64,000 nt of DNA from Nocardia sp. NBC_01329 (GTDB taxonomy: Bacteria; Actinomycetota; Actinomycetes; Mycobacteriales; Mycobacteriaceae). This document shows, in pieces, positions 62,019 through 64,000 of this stretch; the first letter of the stretch is position 1, and each line of letters starts with the position of its first letter. A model generated the notes under the pieces. That model made no database searches. It was not told the origin of the DNA and saw only the letters and a list, made by a program, of their open reading frames with translations. The stretch spans positions 1,364,001 through 1,428,000 of the forward strand of contig NZ_CP108381.1 in the NCBI RefSeq assembly GCF_035956715.1. Reading direction: 5' to 3'. The position numbers and the translations under genes were made by a program.

Positions 62019-62530
62019 TTCTGGTCTGTACCCGAATTGGTTCGGACAGGAGACGGGGAGCGGGCTGCTGGTACGGCCCGGTCGGCCCTTCCGGTAGGTC
62101 GACTGCATTTCGCCCGCTAATGGTGTGCTTTCACTGGAATGCGGCTATTTCACGTTCCCGCCGTGTGGTCGATCGAGTGTTCGCATAGCGGATTTCGCCG
62201 GAGACCCGGGCTCGATTCGACCGGCCCGGTGCAGTATTCGATCTGTCTTGATATCAATTTTCCGAGCCTGCCGCCAATCGCCGACCGGTCGGTCCGCTTT
62301 TGGTGCTCCGCCGCTGGTGATAGAGGATCCGGTCGCGGTGTGCCCCCGGGTGCCCCGGCTGCGCGTCCCGGCCCGGCGGTGTCCGCGGCCGTGATCTTCA
62401 CCGTCGCAATACCTTCCGCATTCCACGAGGTCGCGGCCCTATCACGGAAAGGTGACAATCGATTATCGGCCGTTATTGAGAGAGTTCACCACAATGCTGC
62501 TACTGTGAGCGAGTCGTCGGGTTCCGGGCC

Positions 62531-62549
62531 ATCGGAGCTGTGCTCCGAT
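62531..62549. other. Perfect 8-bp hairpin
   Basis: ATCGGAGC, loop TGT, GCTCCGAT forms a perfect stem just after the possible TACTGT promoter. No T-run follows. It may be a leader structure or a protein-binding dyad. Confidence 0.5.
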
Positions 62550-62574
62550 GGTGAGCGATCGGCCGAATGACTTG

Positions 62575-62614
62575 TCCCTTAGTTACTTTCGAGTAGCCGA
62601 AAGTAACTAAGGGA
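62575..62614. promoter_or_regulatory. 17-bp perfect inverted repeat upstream of the sensor kinase
   Basis: TCCCTTAGTTACTTTCG (62575-62591) is exactly repeated in reverse complement at 62598-62614 across a six-base spacer AGTAGC. It is A/T-rich and lies about 150 bases before the kinase start. It is not followed by a T-run. A regulator-binding site or an RNA control hairpin is likely. Confidence 0.6.
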
Positions 62615-62766
62615 TATGTCACCGACCGTTACCGCGGTGCCCGGCACGGACCTCATCCGGCCAGGGGCGAACACGGTCGGCGTCGCGAGGAAGGCGAGAC
62701 GAAGCGCCGTGGCCTGCCACGGCACCTCGTGGCGCACCTCGAGCCCCGTCAACGACGAGAAAGCTG

Positions 62767-64000
62767 ATGAATCTGAATACCGCCGTGCTGCTTCCCTGGA
62801 TACTCGCCCCCATATTGGTGCTCGGCGTGGCGTGGTACGCCGTTCGGGCCGTGCGAGAACAACAGAAACGACTCGATGTGCTCGAGCGGGAGCTGGCTGT
62901 GCGCGAGGACGCGCTCGAGCATCTCGCGGCCAGTACCTTGCCCGCCCTCTCGGAGTCCCACCGCCGGTTCGACCAGACTGCTGTCGCACCCGAAGTACCT
63001 CCGGGACTGGAGAATTCGCGCTTCGCGCAATGCTTGCGCTGGATCATCGACCGCGTCTCCGAGGAACTGCGCACCGTGCAGACCGAGACCCGCGAAGCCG
63101 TCACCCGTGAGATGGAGGAGCAGGTCCGTACCTCCGTCTCCACCGCGGAACGCAATGTCCGCACCGAGGCCGACGCCGGCCGCGAACGCGCGGAAACCCT
63201 TGCGCGTGAAGCGACCAGCGCCGCGGTCCGCTCGTTCGGCACCTCCGTGGTGAGCTTGGGTGCCGACGTCTCCCAGGTCGTGAGTTCCGCACTGCGTGAA
63301 CACCGCGACGACCGCGTGTACGAGACGCTGATCCGCATCGACCACACAGTGCAGCAGATGATCCGCCAGGCGCAGTCCTACGTGATCGTCTGCGGTGGTC
63401 TGCCCGGTCGCCGCTGGCCCGCCCAGTCGCTCACCGATGTCGTCGGTGGTGCGACCGGTCGTGTCCGTGACTACCTGCGGGTGCGCCCCTCCCAGCTGGA
63501 TCGCATCGTCATCAGTCGTGCGGTCGAACCGCTGGTGCACACCCTGGCCTCGCTCATCGACAACGCGCTGCGCTACTCGCCGCCGACCTCTTTCGTGGAC
63601 GTGACCTTCCAGGAAGGTCATCACGGTGTCACCGTGATCGTCGACGACGCCGGCGTGCGGATGAACGCCGAGCAGATGGAAGAGGCTCGGCAGGTCCTGG
63701 CCAACGAACGCTCGATCGATATCCACCAGCTGGGCCCGGCCCCCAAGGTCGGTTTCCCCGGTATCGCCGCACTTGCTCGCCGTTACGGGTTCACCGTCTA
63801 CATCGATGGCCCCAATGCCTACGGCGGTATGCGCGCCATGGTCTACATTCCGGAGGCACTGCTGGTCGCACCGAAGACCAACCAGGACAACGACGCCGCG
63901 CTGCCCGTCAGCGCTCCGGCCCCGCGTGAACTCGCGGCGGTGCCCGGAGGGCAGGCCTCGTCGGTATCGGGAAGCTCGGGTAACGCCTTGGTCGGTAACG
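62767..64000 (+). CDS. Conservon-type sensor histidine kinase (CvnA-like), N-terminal part
   Basis: The gene runs off the window after 411 codons. The protein opens with one membrane helix (TAVLLPWILAPILVLGVAWY), then a long charged, probably coiled region (about 30-180) rich in Glu, Arg and Ala. The dimerisation segment IDHTVQQMIRQAQSYVIVCG follows, then an ATPase domain with N-box LASLIDNALRYSPP, VIVDDAGVRMN, and VGFPGIAALARRYGFTVYI. A His in the usual H-box position is visible. This matches actinobacterial conservon sensors that act with roadblock, DUF742 and GTPase proteins, whose genes would lie beyond the window. ATG at 62767 has GAGAAAG upstream. The visible C-terminal tail is disordered. 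Confidence 0.78.
   Translation, partial: MNLNTAVLLPWILAPILVLGVAWYAVRAVREQQKRLDVLERELAVREDALEHLAASTLPALSESHRRFDQTAVAPEVPPGLENSRFAQCLRWIIDRVSEELRTVQTETREAVTREMEEQVRTSVSTAERNVRTEADAGRERAETLAREATSAAVRSFGTSVVSLGADVSQVVSSALREHRDDRVYETLIRIDHTVQQMIRQAQSYVIVCGGLPGRRWPAQSLTDVVGGATGRVRDYLRVRPSQLDRIVISRAVEPLVHTLASLIDNALRYSPPTSFVDVTFQEGHHGVTVIVDDAGVRMNAEQMEEARQVLANERSIDIHQLGPAPKVGFPGIAALARRYGFTVYIDGPNAYGGMRAMVYIPEALLVAPKTNQDNDAALPVSAPAPRELAAVPGGQASSVSGSSGNALVGN

Larger units (their letters stand above)
62019..62766. other. Lower-GC intergenic region before the sensor kinase
   Basis: These 748 bases contain no supported gene and are visibly richer in A/T than the rest of the window, mainly at 62100-62620. 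A TACTGT -10 candidate lies at 62501-62506 with a TTGAGA 19 bases before it. Downstream are a hairpin (62531-62549) and a 17-bp palindrome (62575-62614). Together they look like a regulatory leader of about 250 bases for the kinase operon. Confidence 0.45.

Overview
The window is high-GC DNA from an actinobacterium of the mycolate group (Mycobacteriales), most likely a Nocardia or a close relative. The main evidence is gene order. The blocks priA, def-fmt-rsmB, rpe, ribE-ribBA-ribH-PH protein, uvrC-rapZ-yvcK-whiA, gap-pgk-tpi-secG, pgl-opcA-zwf-tal-tkt, ctaB, qor, the PucR-type regulator, ctaA, the ABC pair, the MptB-type mannosyltransferase and sufR-B-D-C-S-U-DUF59 follow the order known from the Mycobacterium tuberculosis Rv1402-Rv1466 region. 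The genus call is an inference. No rRNA, tRNA, insertion sequence, prophage or CRISPR array was recognised.

Layout. 1-6434: end of priA, a PadR regulator with a glycine-rich N-terminus, a secreted lipase, then def, fmt and rsmB in overlapping order. 6670-10403 (minus): a molybdopterin oxidoreductase and a SigB/SigF-class sigma factor with its anti-sigma kinase, sitting between rsmB and rpe. 10404-15798: a compact inverted repeat, rpe, an unknown gene, then the riboflavin genes without ribD. 15908-19279 (minus): a DUF1254/DUF1214 protein and a lipoprotein gamma-glutamyltransferase. 19516-24711: uvrC, rapZ, yvcK and whiA. 25151-28212: glycolytic gap-pgk-tpi closed by a strong terminator. 28387-39446: an accessory stretch with a META lipoprotein, a transporter remnant, an MFS exporter, secG, dehydrogenases, hydrolases, a MarR regulator, a lactonase, a fused alpha/beta E1 dehydrogenase and a DoxX-like remnant. 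39526-46103 (minus): oxidative and non-oxidative pentose phosphate genes. 46452-55023: haem O/A synthesis (ctaB, ctaA), a quinone oxidoreductase, a PucR regulator, an ABC exporter and a mannosyltransferase. 55498-61959: the SUF iron-sulfur operon. 62767-64000: start of a conservon-type sensor kinase gene.

Functionally this is mostly core metabolism: formyl-methionine handling (fmt adds the formyl group, def removes it), riboflavin synthesis, excision repair and sporulation-type regulators, glycolysis joined to the NADPH-producing pentose phosphate route, haem A supply for cytochrome oxidase, and Fe-S assembly. I did not find a clear new multi-gene system. The most interesting signals are regulatory or structural. 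At least a dozen genes have a TANNNT -10 box placed 6-8 nt before the start codon, as expected for leaderless mRNAs. A SufR-type box covers the sufR start codon, a KstR-type box lies in a divergent promoter, and three palindromes at 14-bp spacing lie between a MarR gene and a hydrolase gene. Other items are a 17-bp perfect palindrome before the sensor kinase, low-complexity extensions on RsmB, PadR and the sigma factor, and two decayed gene remnants.
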